This document shows positions 1 through 9,590 of a DNA stretch of 64,000 bases, one piece after another (within the stretch, counting starts at the first letter, position 1; each line of letters opens with the position of its first letter). The translations under genes were made by a program, and so were the position numbers. The notes beneath the pieces were generated by a model. It did not search any database, was not told where the DNA came from, and was given only the letters and a program-made list of their open reading frames with translations. Where the stretch lies: assembly GCA_964654285.1 (NCBI GenBank), contig CAZZJC010000004.1, positions 107,128 to 171,127 of the forward strand, read 5' to 3'. The DNA comes from BJHQ01 sp964654285 (GTDB lineage: Bacteria > Planctomycetota > UBA11346).

Positions 1-267
1 GACGCCAAGCCCTTCGCCCAGGGCGGCTGGCGCTTCCTGTTCACCACCGATGCGAAGTTCGACCCCAAGGCCGACCCGCAGAACCAGTTCTTCGGCAACA
101 TCCTGGTGGTCGGCAGCGGCAAGATCATGGCCCTGCTCAACAACCTCTGCCTGCACGCCGGCCTGCCGCTGATCCCCTTCGACCCGAGCCGGATGTTCGT
201 CCAGGGCGGCCAGCAGAATGGCGCCGCCGCCGCGCCTGCGCCGCAGCAGGCCATCCAGAAGGCCTGA
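1..267 (+). CDS. C-terminal fragment of an unrecognised protein
   Basis: An open frame enters from the left edge and stops at a TGA, giving the last 88 residues of a protein. The visible part has a mixed hydrophobic stretch (FFGNILVVGSGKIMALLNN) and ends in an Ala/Gln/Pro-rich tail. I recognise no domain. Codon use matches the neighbours, and the next gene begins 9 bases later on the same strand, so it is probably the upstream member of the same transcript. Confidence 0.6.
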   Translation, partial: DAKPFAQGGWRFLFTTDAKFDPKADPQNQFFGNILVVGSGKIMALLNNLCLHAGLPLIPFDPSRMFVQGGQQNGAAAAPAPQQAIQKA

Positions 268-276
268 GACCCGACC

Positions 277-1284
277 ATGACCGAGGCGCCTTCCGCCCAA
301 TCACCGACGCCGGAACTCATCGGCGTCGGCTCGCCACTCGTCGACCTCCTGCTGACCGTCGATGACGACTTCCTGCAACGCCACGTTCCCGGCGCCAAGG
401 GCGGGATGGAGCTGGTCAGTGCGGAAACCATCATCGCCATCGCCGGCCAGGCGACGTCGCCGATCGTCCAGGCCGCCGGTGGCGCGGCCTCGAACACCGT
501 GGTCGGCTGCGCCAACCTGGGCATCAGATCCGCCTTCATCGGCTGCGTCGGCGCCGATGATTTCGCCGCGTTCTACCGCGAGGCGCTGACCAGCCAGGGC
601 TGCGAACCGCGCCTGATCACCACCCCGGACCAGCCGACCGGTCGCGTGCTGAGCCTGATCACCCCCGACGCCCAGCGCACCCTGCGCACCTGTCTGGGCG
701 CTGCGGCGGCGATCACCCCGGCGCAGGTGCGGCCGGCGGACTTCCAGGGCGTGCGCCTGGTGATGCTGGAGGGCTACGCCCTCTTCAACCAGCCGTTCGC
801 ACGCGCGGTGGCCGAAGCCGCGACCGCCGCCGGGGCGAAGCTCGCGCTCGATCTCGCCTCGTTCGAGGTCGTGCGCGCCAACCGCGAGGTGCTGGCCGAA
901 CTGCTCGACCACCACGTCGACATCGTCTTCGCCAATGAGGACGAGGCGAAGGCGTGGAATCCCGCCGGCCCCGAAGCCGCGCTGTCCGACCTCGCCGCCC
1001 GGGTCGAGGTCGCGGTGGTGAAGCTCGGCAAGGACGGCGCGCTGATCGCCAGCCAGGGTGCGACCACGCGCGTCGCCGCCGACATCGTCGAGGCCGTCGA
1101 CACCACCGGCGCCGGCGACTGCTTCGCGGCGGGATTCCTCGCGGGTTGGCTGCGGAACCTGCCCCTCGTCGAATGCGGCCGCCTCGGCGCCATGGCCGGC
1201 GCGGCGGTGGTCCAGGTCGTCGGCGCCCAGGTGCCGCGCCCGCAGTGGCTCAGGATCAAGGGGTACCTCGATGCGTGGGCCTGA
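277..1284 (+). CDS. PfkB-family carbohydrate/nucleoside kinase
   Basis: The 335-residue product is a ribokinase-fold kinase that moves the ATP gamma-phosphate to a sugar or nucleoside hydroxyl in the cytoplasm. The N-terminal half has the glycine-rich substrate signature (GGAASNTVVGCANLG, about residue 68). The C-terminal half has the PfkB signature DTTGAGDCFAAGFLAG with the catalytic Asp (about 270-285). The length is normal for the family and resembles the adenosine-kinase-like branch, but the motifs do not fix the substrate. Its 3' end overlaps the following S4-domain gene by 14 bases, which suggests coupled translation. Confidence 0.88.
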   Translation: MTEAPSAQSPTPELIGVGSPLVDLLLTVDDDFLQRHVPGAKGGMELVSAETIIAIAGQATSPIVQAAGGAASNTVVGCANLGIRSAFIGCVGADDFAAFYREALTSQGCEPRLITTPDQPTGRVLSLITPDAQRTLRTCLGAAAAITPAQVRPADFQGVRLVMLEGYALFNQPFARAVAEAATAAGAKLALDLASFEVVRANREVLAELLDHHVDIVFANEDEAKAWNPAGPEAALSDLAARVEVAVVKLGKDGALIASQGATTRVAADIVEAVDTTGAGDCFAAGFLAGWLRNLPLVECGRLGAMAGAAVVQVVGAQVPRPQWLRIKGYLDAWA

Positions 1285-1747
1285 CCGTCGTTCCCGCCGG
1301 TCCGACGGCATTCCGGATGGGATCAAGGGCAAGCCCGATCGATCCCAGGGATCGCGCTGGAAGAACCGCCCGCCCATCCCGAACCGGATCCGGCCAGGGC
1401 AGCCGGTGCCGCCGCCGGCACCCGAGCCCGAATCCGACCCGGTCGTCGCGGCCAAACCGGTGCATCCGCCCCGGACCGGCTCCCCGGCGTCCGAGACCAA
1501 GGACACCGACGCCAAGCCGGCCCGCGAACGCCGTCTGGATGGCGAAGGTCGGCCCTACCTCACCCTGGCGCAGCTGATGAAGCTCGAGCAGCTCGTCGAA
1601 ACCGGAGGCCAGGCCAAGCATTTCGTGCGCGCTACCGCGATCCTGGTCAACGGCGAGGCCGAGAACCGTCCCGGCCGCAAACTCCACGACGACGACGTGG
1701 TCGAGGTCGAAGGTCGGCGCCTGGTGGTGCGGGTGGGCCGAAACTAG
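1271..1747 (+). CDS. S4 RNA-binding domain protein with basic, Pro-rich N-terminus
   Basis: I chose the ATG at 1271, inside the end of the kinase gene, giving 158 residues. The first ~80 residues are basic and proline-rich, with no globular look. Residues ~85-158 (LTLAQLMKLEQLVETGGQAK, then ILVNGEAENRPGRKL) form an S4 fold, the small RNA-binding module of YaaA/RqcH-partner and pseudouridine-synthase type proteins. There is no attached catalytic domain, so the protein probably binds rRNA or tRNA directly. The disordered basic tail may add non-specific RNA contacts; that is inference. Confidence 0.75.
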   Translation: MRGPDRRSRRSDGIPDGIKGKPDRSQGSRWKNRPPIPNRIRPGQPVPPPAPEPESDPVVAAKPVHPPRTGSPASETKDTDAKPARERRLDGEGRPYLTLAQLMKLEQLVETGGQAKHFVRATAILVNGEAENRPGRKLHDDDVVEVEGRRLVVRVGRN

Positions 1748-1792
1748 GCGGCTGCCCGGCGCCGCGACTGGCGCGGACCGGGCTCGGGTCTA

Positions 1793-3055
1793 ATGTCCGC
1801 GCCCATGTCCAGCGATGCCAGTTCCGTTCCGGCCACCGCCAGCGCGCCCACGCAGGATGGCAAGCCCCGGTCCTGGCCGGACGCCAAAGGCCGCTTCGGG
1901 CCGTACGGCGGGCGCTACGTCCCTGAGACGCTGATCCCCGCCCTGGATGAACTCACCGCCGGCTGGAAGTCGCTCAAACGCGACCGCGCCTTCCAGAAGG
2001 AATTCCAGGTATTGCTCGCGAACTTCATCGGCCGGCCGACGCCGCTCACCTTCGCGGCGCGGCTCAGCCAGCGCCTGGGACGCAGGATCTGGCTGAAGCG
2101 CGAAGACCTCTGCCACACCGGCGCACACAAGATCAACAACGCGCTCGGCCAGGTGCTGCTGGCGCGCAACCTCGGCAAGACCCGGATCATCGCCGAGACC
2201 GGGGCCGGCCAGCACGGCGTCGCCACCGCCACCGCCTGCGCCCTGATCGGCCTGAAGTGCCGCATCTACATGGGCACCGAGGACATGCGCCGGCAGGCGC
2301 CGAACGTCTTCCGCATGCGGTTGCTCGGGGCCGAGGTCGTCGGCATCGATGCGGGTTCGAAGACGCTGAAGGATGCGATCAACGAGGCCCTGCGCGACTG
2401 GGTCGCCAACGTGCGCGACACCCATTACTGCCTGGGCACGGTCTATGGCCCGCATCCCTTCCCGGTCATGGTGCGCGACTTCCAGAGCGTGATCGGCCGC
2501 GAGGCACGCAAGCAGATCCTCGCCGCCGAAGGGCGCCTGCCCGATGCGCTGCTCGCCTGCGTCGGCGGCGGATCCAACGCCATGGGCCTGTTCCACGCCT
2601 TCGTGCAGGACGCGGGCGTCCGCCTGATCGGCGTCGAGGCCGGCGGCAACGGCGACGACTTCGGCCAGCATGCCGCGCGTTTCGACGGCGGTCGCCCCGG
2701 CGTCTTCCAGGGCACCGCGACCTGGGTCCTGCAGAACGCCGACGGCCAGGTGCAGAACACGCATTCGGTCAGCGCCGGCCTGGATTACGCCGCCGTCGGC
2801 CCCGAGCACGCCTGGCTGCGCGACCAGGGCCGGGCCGAGTTCCTGCGCTGCTCCGATGCCGAGGCGCTGGCGGGATTCCACCTGCTGGCTGAATCCGAGG
2901 CGATCATCCCCGCGCTCGAATCGTCGCATGCGATCGGCAAGCTCGGCCAGGTCGCCGCCAGCCTGCCCGCCGATGGCATCCTGATCGCCAACATCAGCGG
3001 GCGCGGCGACAAGGACGTGGCCGAGGTCGCACGCCTGGAAGGGTTGAAACTGTGA
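1793..3055 (+). CDS. trpB: Tryptophan synthase beta chain
   Basis: TrpB condenses indole and L-serine to L-tryptophan with PLP. The 420-residue product carries the family opening (GRFGPYGGRYVPETLIPALDE), the PLP lysine motif HTGAHKINNALGQ and the phosphate-binding GGGSNAMG. The ~25 residues before the conserved start are a non-conserved extension, so the ATG at 1805 is an alternative start. The stop overlaps the trpA start in GTGA, the usual trpBA coupling that balances the alpha2beta2 complex. No other trp gene is present here. Confidence 0.97.
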   Translation: MSAPMSSDASSVPATASAPTQDGKPRSWPDAKGRFGPYGGRYVPETLIPALDELTAGWKSLKRDRAFQKEFQVLLANFIGRPTPLTFAARLSQRLGRRIWLKREDLCHTGAHKINNALGQVLLARNLGKTRIIAETGAGQHGVATATACALIGLKCRIYMGTEDMRRQAPNVFRMRLLGAEVVGIDAGSKTLKDAINEALRDWVANVRDTHYCLGTVYGPHPFPVMVRDFQSVIGREARKQILAAEGRLPDALLACVGGGSNAMGLFHAFVQDAGVRLIGVEAGGNGDDFGQHAARFDGGRPGVFQGTATWVLQNADGQVQNTHSVSAGLDYAAVGPEHAWLRDQGRAEFLRCSDAEALAGFHLLAESEAIIPALESSHAIGKLGQVAASLPADGILIANISGRGDKDVAEVARLEGLKL

Positions 3056-3867
3056 CTGCCAACCGCATCGACGCCCGCTTCGCCACCTTGAAGAAGAACG
3101 GGCAGAAGGCCTTCATCGCCTTCCTGACCGCCGGCGATCCGAACCTCGACGCGACCGCGCGCCTGGTGCCGGCCCTGGCCGAGGCTGGCGTCGACATCAT
3201 CGAGCTCGGCGTGCCCTTCAGCGATCCGATGGCGGATGGCGTGGCGATCCAGGCGGCGTCCGATCGCGCCCTGGCGGCGGGGACGACCCTGGCCGGAGTC
3301 ATCGACGCGGTGCGCCGCATCCGCGCCGCCGGCTGCCAGGTGCCGATCCTGTTCATGACCTACCTCAATCCGATCGCGGCCTACGGCATCGCCCGCTTCG
3401 CCGCCGATGCGGTCGCGGCCGGGGTCGACGGCATCCTGCCGGTCGATCTGCCGGCGGACGAGGATCCGGCGCTGCTCACCGCCCTGCGCGCGGCCGGCCT
3501 GCACACGGTGTGCCTCGCCGCGCCCACGACGGTCGCCGCGCGCAAGCGCTTCCTGGCCCGCGAAAGCCGGGGTTTCCTCTACTATGTCTGCCGCCTCGGC
3601 GTGACCGGCGAACGCGCCGAGCTGCCGGCGGACCTCGCGGATCAGGTCGCGGCGCTGAAGGCCGTCGCGCGCGCCCCGGTGTGCATCGGCTTCGGCATCA
3701 GCACGCCGGAACAGGCCGCCGCCGCGGCGGCGCCGGGTGATGGCGTCATCGTCGGCAGCCATCTCGTGCGCCTGATCGAACAGCACGGAAGCGACCCCGA
3801 CCTGGTCGGCATCGTCGCGCGCCGGGCACGCCTGCTCGCCGACGCGGTGCACGCCGTGCGCGCCTGA
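3052..3867 (+). CDS. trpA: Tryptophan synthase alpha chain
   Basis: TrpA cleaves indole-3-glycerol phosphate and channels indole to TrpB. The 271-residue TIM-barrel has the catalytic Glu and Asp in IIELGVPFSDPMADG and the late phosphate-binding glycines (VCIGFGIST, GVIVGSHLV). It starts with GTG within the trpB stop (4-base overlap). Length and motif order are normal, so the enzyme should be active. Confidence 0.97.
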   Translation: MTANRIDARFATLKKNGQKAFIAFLTAGDPNLDATARLVPALAEAGVDIIELGVPFSDPMADGVAIQAASDRALAAGTTLAGVIDAVRRIRAAGCQVPILFMTYLNPIAAYGIARFAADAVAAGVDGILPVDLPADEDPALLTALRAAGLHTVCLAAPTTVAARKRFLARESRGFLYYVCRLGVTGERAELPADLADQVAALKAVARAPVCIGFGISTPEQAAAAAAPGDGVIVGSHLVRLIEQHGSDPDLVGIVARRARLLADAVHAVRA

Positions 3868-3879
3868 TCGACGACAACC

Positions 3880-4791
3880 ATGCCCACGCCTGTCGACCGT
3901 CCGATGACCCTGGGCGACCACCTGGGCGAGCTGCGGCGGATCCTGATCGTCCCGATCGCGGTGTGGGGCGTGCTGTTCGTGGTGTTCTTCCACTACCAGG
4001 CGACGCTCAAGGTCTGGTACGTCTGGCCGCTGCAACGCGCGCTGATGCGGTTCCCGCAGGAAGACCTCGCCAAGATCGGCTGGACCGAACCGATCGATTC
4101 GCCGCGTCTGCTCACCGTGATGGACCTGTCGGAAAGCGCCTGGAACAGCGTCCACCTGGTCATGGTTGCCGCGACGCTGGTGGCGGTGCCGGTGTTCCTC
4201 TGGGGCCTGTGGCGGTTCGTCTCGGTCGGCCTGCGCGACAGCGAGCGCCGCCTCGGCGTGGTCCTCCTGCCGATGGGGGTGTTCTTCTTCCTCGCCGGCG
4301 CGGTCCTGGGATACCTCTGGGGCATTCCGATCTTCATGGCCTGGTTCATCGACTGGACGGTCCACGACCCGATCACCCGGAATCTCGAATTCCGCATGTC
4401 CGATTACCAGTCCACGTTCTTCTCGTGGACGGTGATGGCCGGACTGATCATGCTCATCCCGTGGTTCGTGATGGTGCTGATCCGCACCGGCCTGGTACGG
4501 GCCGAAACGCTCGCGCGCTACCGCAGGCTGGTGTTCATGCTCGTGACCATCATCGCCGCCCTGGTCGCGCCCCCGGACCCGCTGCCGATGCTGGCGATGA
4601 TGGGGCCGCTCTACGCCCTCTTCGAGCTGGGCATGATCCTCGGCCGGCTGGTGCTGTGGGAGCACAACCGGATCAAGGCGCGCGAAGCCGCCGCTGACGC
4701 CCGGCGGGAGGCGGCCGAGACCGCTGGAGACGCGCCTCAGGCCCGGCGCGACGCACGCACAAACACCCAGGAGGACAGACCCGATGGCTGA
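3880..4791 (+). CDS. tatC: Sec-independent protein translocase TatC
   Basis: This 303-residue inner-membrane protein has the TatC hallmarks: N-terminal HLGELRRI, FVSVGLRDSERR ahead of a transmembrane helix, and a C-terminal APPDPLPMLAMMGPLYALFELGM. About six membrane helices are visible. TatC recognises twin-arginine signal peptides and exports folded proteins. The region between helices 1 and 2 (~residues 40-85) is long, and the C-terminal ~40 residues are a charged Ala/Arg-rich tail. tatA/B are not in the window. The end overlaps proB by 8 bases. Confidence 0.93.
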   Translation: MPTPVDRPMTLGDHLGELRRILIVPIAVWGVLFVVFFHYQATLKVWYVWPLQRALMRFPQEDLAKIGWTEPIDSPRLLTVMDLSESAWNSVHLVMVAATLVAVPVFLWGLWRFVSVGLRDSERRLGVVLLPMGVFFFLAGAVLGYLWGIPIFMAWFIDWTVHDPITRNLEFRMSDYQSTFFSWTVMAGLIMLIPWFVMVLIRTGLVRAETLARYRRLVFMLVTIIAALVAPPDPLPMLAMMGPLYALFELGMILGRLVLWEHNRIKAREAAADARREAAETAGDAPQARRDARTNTQEDRPDG

Positions 4792-5893
4792 GCGCATCGT
4801 GGTGGTGAAGATCGGTTCCAACTCGCTCGTCGACCGCCAGGGCCGCATCGAACCGGCGTATCTCGCCGCCTGCGCGGCGCAGTTCGCCGCCATCGCCGCG
4901 GCCGGCTGGCGGCCGGTGCTGGTGACTTCGGGTGCGGTGGCGAGCGGCGTCGCCATCCTGGGACTGGGCGAACGCCCGCCCGGTCTGCCCGAACGCCAGG
5001 CCCTGGCCGCGATCGGCCAGGTCGCGCTCGCCCACGCCTGGGAACGCGCCCTCGCGGACGTGAGGCTGACCGCCGCGCAACTGCTGCTGACCTACGACGA
5101 CTTCACCGTGCGCGGCCGCTACCTCAACCTGCTCGCCACGGTCGAGGCGCTGTTCGCCTGGAAGGCGGTGCCGGTCATCAATGAGAACGACCCGGTCGCG
5201 GTGCAGGAGCTCACGGTCGGCGACAACGATCGATTGAGCGCGCTGGTGGCGGCGCAGCTTGGCGCCGAGCGCCTGATCCTGCTCACCGACATCGACGGGG
5301 TATACGACGCCGACCCGCGCCAGAACCCGGCCGCGAAGCGGGTACCGCTCATCCCGGCGGTGACGGCGCAGGTGCTCGCCAGCGCCGGCGGCGCCGGCGC
5401 ACGCGGGCGCGGCGGCATGCGTTCCAAGATCGAGGCGGCGCGCCTGGCCTGCGGCGCCGGCGTCACCACCCACATCGCGCACGCGCGCGAACCGCGCATC
5501 ATCGAACGGCTGCTCGCGGATGAACCGGTCGGCACCCGCATCCCCGGCAGCGGCGTCGCGGTCGACTCGCGCCGGCGCTGGCTCGCGGTCGCGCGCAAGC
5601 TCAAGGGCCGCCTGCACGTCGACGCCGGCGCCGCGGCCGCGCTGGTCGGCAAGGGCCGCAGCCTGCTGCCCGCCGGCATCGTCAGCGTCGAAGGGTCGTT
5701 CGCGCGCGGCGACACCATCGGCATCGTCGCCCCCGATGGCGAGGAGATCGCGCGCGGTCTCGCCAGCCTGGACGCGCGCGAACTCGACGCCGTGCGCGGC
5801 AAGCGCATGGATGCGGCCGCCGCCGTGCTCGGCTACGCCCTGCCCAAGGCCGCCGTGCACCGCGACAACCTGCTGGTGCTGGTGCGGGGGTGA
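4784..5893 (+). CDS. proB: Glutamate 5-kinase
   Basis: ProB phosphorylates L-glutamate to gamma-glutamyl phosphate, the first step of proline synthesis. The 369-residue product has an amino-acid-kinase domain (VVVKIGSNSLVD at the start, VLVTSGAVASG, NENDPVA, LLTDIDGVYDADPR) and a C-terminal PUA domain (~residues 275-365). This is the full bacterial architecture that allows proline feedback inhibition. A good GGAGG-like site lies before the ATG, inside the end of tatC. proA is not next to it. Confidence 0.96.
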   Translation: MAERIVVVKIGSNSLVDRQGRIEPAYLAACAAQFAAIAAAGWRPVLVTSGAVASGVAILGLGERPPGLPERQALAAIGQVALAHAWERALADVRLTAAQLLLTYDDFTVRGRYLNLLATVEALFAWKAVPVINENDPVAVQELTVGDNDRLSALVAAQLGAERLILLTDIDGVYDADPRQNPAAKRVPLIPAVTAQVLASAGGAGARGRGGMRSKIEAARLACGAGVTTHIAHAREPRIIERLLADEPVGTRIPGSGVAVDSRRRWLAVARKLKGRLHVDAGAAAALVGKGRSLLPAGIVSVEGSFARGDTIGIVAPDGEEIARGLASLDARELDAVRGKRMDAAAAVLGYALPKAAVHRDNLLVLVRG

Positions 5894-5965
5894 GTCGACC
5901 GCTCCGTCCCGCGCACGAACGGTAGGGCCCGCAGCGACCGTGGCGCGCTTGCGACCGGAGCGGCC

Positions 5966-7300
5966 ATGACGGACACTCATGCCATGGCGATGCCGTTGAT
6001 CCGCGCTGCGGCGATCCTCGTCGCGTTCGCCGGCGCCGGGGTGGCCGCAACCGGGCTGGCCGGGGTGCCGCTGGCGGTGGCGGCCGGATTGGCGGTCTCC
6101 TTCACGATCGCCGCCTGGCCGCTGGTCGGCATCGCCGCGGTGGCGGCGGCGGTTCCCGCGTTGGGCCTGCTGCCCGGGGCCGGGATGATCGGATGGGCGG
6201 GATGGACGACCGCCGCGATCGTGATCGCCTGGCTGCTGGCGCCGGTTCCGGGATCGGGGCCGGCCGCGTCCCGTGCCGCCGGAGCCGGCGTGGACGCCGC
6301 GCGCCGGCAGCGCTGCGAGGAGCTGGAGCGCCACGCGCGACGCTATCCACCGCTGCTCAACGCCTGCCTGGAGATCTCCTCGGCGCGCGAATCGACGCAG
6401 TTCGCGCGCGAACTGTGCACCCGCTGCCGCGCCCTGGTGCCCGAGGCCACCGCCGTGGTGGTGTTCCTCGGCTCGCCCGAACGTCAGGTCTGTGTCGCCG
6501 GGCAGACCGGCGATGGCGCCCGCTGCGTGCGGGAACCCGGCATCGACGAGCATTACGTGGCGGCCCAGGCGCGGCCGCTGACCCGGCGCGAGGACGACCT
6601 GGTGCACCGGCTGATCCCGCTGCGCGGCGACCGGCGCAGCCAGCACGGCCAGGGCGGCGAGAACCTGCGCGGAGTCCTGCGCGTGTCGCTGCCGGATTCC
6701 GTCGCCAGCGATCCGCTCCTGGCCGACCTGCTCGCGGCGCTCGTGCGCATCGGCGGACTGGGCCTGGCCACGGTCGATCTGGTGAACCAGGCGCGTGGAC
6801 TGGCGCTGCGCGACGATCTCACCGGACTCCTGGGCCAGCACGAATTCCTGCGCCGGCTCGACGAGGCCGCCGCGCGCGCGCGGCGCAGCGGCGAGGCGCT
6901 GGCGGTGGTGATGTGCGATCTCGACCACCTCAAGCGCTTCAACGACGAGCATGGGCATGCCACCGGCGACGCCGCCCTGAAGGCGGTGGCGGCCGCGCTG
7001 GCCGCGATCCTGCCCCGCAGCACGGCGGCCTGCCGGTACGGCGGCGAGGAGTTCGCCTGCTTCCTGCCGGCCACCGACGCTGCCGCCGCGCTGGCGGTGG
7101 CCGAGGCGCTGCGCACGGCCATTGCCGGAATCGAGATCCCCCGGAACGCGACCGCCCCGCCGGGCCTGCGCGTGACCGCGTCGCTCGGCGTGGCGGTCCT
7201 GAGGTCGGACGAGAACGGCCGCGCCGCCCTCGCCCGGGCCGACGCCGCCTGCTACCGCGCCAAGGCCGCCGGACGCAACCGGGTCGAGATCGCGTCATGA
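5966..7300 (+). CDS. Membrane diguanylate cyclase (GGDEF), no I-site
   Basis: The 444-residue protein starts with several hydrophobic helices (residues ~8-95), has a GAF-like middle region (~115-260), then a GGDEF domain ending at the C-terminus. The catalytic RYGGEEF motif is intact, so synthesis of cyclic-di-GMP from two GTP is expected. The RxxD inhibitory site, normally nine to six residues before GGEEF, is absent (Pro and Thr at the key positions). It overlaps the next GGDEF gene by ATGA, so the two should be made together. Confidence 0.9.
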   Translation: MTDTHAMAMPLIRAAAILVAFAGAGVAATGLAGVPLAVAAGLAVSFTIAAWPLVGIAAVAAAVPALGLLPGAGMIGWAGWTTAAIVIAWLLAPVPGSGPAASRAAGAGVDAARRQRCEELERHARRYPPLLNACLEISSARESTQFARELCTRCRALVPEATAVVVFLGSPERQVCVAGQTGDGARCVREPGIDEHYVAAQARPLTRREDDLVHRLIPLRGDRRSQHGQGGENLRGVLRVSLPDSVASDPLLADLLAALVRIGGLGLATVDLVNQARGLALRDDLTGLLGQHEFLRRLDEAAARARRSGEALAVVMCDLDHLKRFNDEHGHATGDAALKAVAAALAAILPRSTAACRYGGEEFACFLPATDAAAALAVAEALRTAIAGIEIPRNATAPPGLRVTASLGVAVLRSDENGRAALARADAACYRAKAAGRNRVEIAS

Positions 7301-8601
7301 CGCGCAAGCCGATCTCCTCGGCCCGGCTGCCGATCCCGCCCGTCCGGCGGCGTCACTGGACGACGATGCTGCAACCGCCGACCCGGGGCCCGCGACCGGA
7401 GGCGACGGCAGGTGCGCCGCTGCCGTCTCCGCCGCGTTTCGCCGGCTGGGGCGTCCTCGTCTGGCTGGTCGGATGCGCGCTGATCCTCGCGTCCATCCAG
7501 GCGGTCCCGGCGGTCGCGCTGGCGCCCGCTGGCGCAGCCGGCGCCCTGGCCCTCGCCGCCATGCTGCTGGCCGGCCGGATCCGGCGGCGTGCCCACCTGG
7601 CTGCGATCGAGGCCGCGACCGCGGCGGTTCCGGATGCCGGAGGCAGCGCCCTGCAGCTGGCCCTGATGGAGGATCTCATCGAACTCCAGCGCGGCGTGTT
7701 CGAGGTCAGCGCGGAGCTGGTCGGCTGCGTCGACGAGGTCGATGCGCGCGCCCGCTTCGCCGCCGCGATGCGGCGCTGGTGGGATGCCGACGCGATCGAC
7801 CTCATGCTGTGGGAGCGCGGCGCCTGGCGCAGCCTGGGCGACGAGGCGCACGGCGCCGCGCCGACGCTGTCGGTTCCGGTGCAGATGCCGTCGGCCGACG
7901 GGGGCGATCTGGTCCTGGACCTCAGTCCGGCGGTCAGCGGCCAGGCGGCGCTCATCCTGCGCCGGGCCCGGCCGCAGCCCACCCTCGATGGGCGCACCGA
8001 GGCGGAGCAGCGCTACGTCGCCGAGATCCTGCGCGGCCAGTTCGCCCTCTGCCTGCGCCGCGTCGTCCTGTATGGCGAATTGCAGGCGCTGGCGCGCGTC
8101 GATCCGCTCACCGGCACGCACCGGCGCTGGTATGGCGAGGCGCGTCTGGCCGAGATGGTCGACCATGGCGAGGTCGTCGCGGTGGCGATGGTCGACATCG
8201 ACTGGTTCAAGCAGGTGAACGACCGCCACGGCCACGCCGGCGGCGACCAGGTGCTGGCCGCGGTCGGGCGCAGCCTGATCAAGACCCTGCGCACCGGCGA
8301 TCTGGTCTGCCGCTGGGGTGGTGAAGAATTCCTGGTCATCCTGCCCGGCACCAGCCCTGCCGGCGCGGAACTGGTGGCCGAGCGCCTGCGCGCCGGCGTC
8401 GCCGCGCTCGCCGACCTGCCCTGCGCGGTGAGCGTGTCGATCGGCGTCGCCCCGTGCTGGCAGGACGATTCCGCCGACCGCCTGGTCGCGCGCGCCGATG
8501 CCGCGCTCTACCAGGCCAAGGGCGCCGGCCGCAACCGGGTCGTGGTCACCGGCGACGAAGGCGTGAAATTGCGGACGGAGCGGGTCGCGAAGCGGACGTG
8601 A
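7297..8601 (+). CDS. Membrane diguanylate cyclase (GGDEF) with I-site
   Basis: The 434-residue protein starts at the ATG overlapping the previous stop. It has a Pro/Arg-rich cytoplasmic tail, two hydrophobic helices (~48-100), a variable sensor-like region and a C-terminal GGDEF domain with RWGGEEF. Unlike its upstream partner, it keeps RTGD five residues before GGEEF, the classic product-inhibition I-site. It is probably a paralogue of the preceding gene with the same layout and different feedback. Its last 56 bases overlap the convergent AraC gene. Confidence 0.9.
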   Translation: MTRKPISSARLPIPPVRRRHWTTMLQPPTRGPRPEATAGAPLPSPPRFAGWGVLVWLVGCALILASIQAVPAVALAPAGAAGALALAAMLLAGRIRRRAHLAAIEAATAAVPDAGGSALQLALMEDLIELQRGVFEVSAELVGCVDEVDARARFAAAMRRWWDADAIDLMLWERGAWRSLGDEAHGAAPTLSVPVQMPSADGGDLVLDLSPAVSGQAALILRRARPQPTLDGRTEAEQRYVAEILRGQFALCLRRVVLYGELQALARVDPLTGTHRRWYGEARLAEMVDHGEVVAVAMVDIDWFKQVNDRHGHAGGDQVLAAVGRSLIKTLRTGDLVCRWGGEEFLVILPGTSPAGAELVAERLRAGVAALADLPCAVSVSIGVAPCWQDDSADRLVARADAALYQAKGAGRNRVVVTGDEGVKLRTERVAKRT

Positions 8602-9502
8602 CCGCGGCGGCGGCCCCATCCGCCCCGCTGCCCGTGCGCCGGCGGAACTCGCGAGGCGAACAGCCGCGCCAACGCCGGAACTGGCGGTTGAAGTGCGCCA
8701 GCGACGGGAATCCGGTGCGCAGGCTGATCTCCAGGATCGAGCCGTCGGTCTCGCGCAGGAGGACGCCGGCCTGGTCGATGCGCCAGCGGTTGAGGTAGTC
8801 GATGAAGCTGTGCCCGGTCATGCGGCGGAAGAAGCGGGTGAAGGTCGGCACGCTGACCCGGCAGAGCCGCGCCATCTCGGCCAGGGCGATCGCGCGCTGG
8901 CTGTGGCGGCGCAGGTGGTCGAGGATCGAGGCCAGCGTCCGATAGTCCTGCTCATCGCGGGTCATGACGTAGCCGGAGGACACCACCGGTTCGGCTCCGT
9001 CGATCCCGGCCAGCCGATGCAGGACGAGCAGGAACCTGAGCAGACGGCCGCCGGCGTCGACCGCATCGTCCAGGAGCCGGAAATCCTCGGCGACTCCGGC
9101 CAGGGCGGCGGACGGGAAGGCGAGTCCGCGCCTCGCCCTGAGAAGCAGGCGGTCGATCGCGGCCAATTCCGGACGCGCGAGGAGCTCCAGGCCCAGCGAT
9201 TCGCGGGTGAACAGCGCGACCGAGCAGGTCGCATGGGGATTTCCGCGCTCATCGTGCCGATCCGCCGAGATCCAGGCATGCGGCAGGTTCGGACCGACCA
9301 GCACGCAATCCGCGTGATCATAGGAATGCAGGGCGTCGCCGACCAGGCGTCGTCCCGACGACCCCTGCACCAGGACCAGTTCGAAGGCCGCATGGAAATG
9401 CAGGGCGATATGCGGACTCGCATGGAAGCGCTCGATGCTGACCCCGACCCCGGCGAACCGGGGCAGCGGAAAGGCGAAGGGGACCGCAGGTTCGCCAGCC
9501 AT
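8546..9502 (-). CDS. AraC-family transcriptional regulator (cupin sensor)
   Basis: The 318-residue protein has an N-terminal cupin-like ligand domain (HIALHFHAAFELVLVQGSSG, then VLVGPNLPHAW) and a C-terminal pair of helix-turn-helix motifs (LAEMARLCRVSVPTFTRFFRR, then ILEISLRTGFPSLAHFNRQFR). It is divergent from the aminotransferase/oxidoreductase pair that starts 89 bases away, so it probably controls those genes in response to a sugar or amino-sugar. A ~30-residue basic tail follows the HTH and overlaps the convergent GGDEF gene. Confidence 0.9.
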   Translation of the reverse strand: MAGEPAVPFAFPLPRFAGVGVSIERFHASPHIALHFHAAFELVLVQGSSGRRLVGDALHSYDHADCVLVGPNLPHAWISADRHDERGNPHATCSVALFTRESLGLELLARPELAAIDRLLLRARRGLAFPSAALAGVAEDFRLLDDAVDAGGRLLRFLLVLHRLAGIDGAEPVVSSGYVMTRDEQDYRTLASILDHLRRHSQRAIALAEMARLCRVSVPTFTRFFRRMTGHSFIDYLNRWRIDQAGVLLRETDGSILEISLRTGFPSLAHFNRQFRRWRGCSPREFRRRTGSGADGAAAAVTSASRPAPSAISRLRRR

Positions 9503-9590
9503 GATCGGATCGTACCGGTGACGCTAGTCGAAGAAAGAAGTCCAGGGGCGGATCCGGGCTAGAAGACCTTCCACGCGAGGAGAACGCCGC

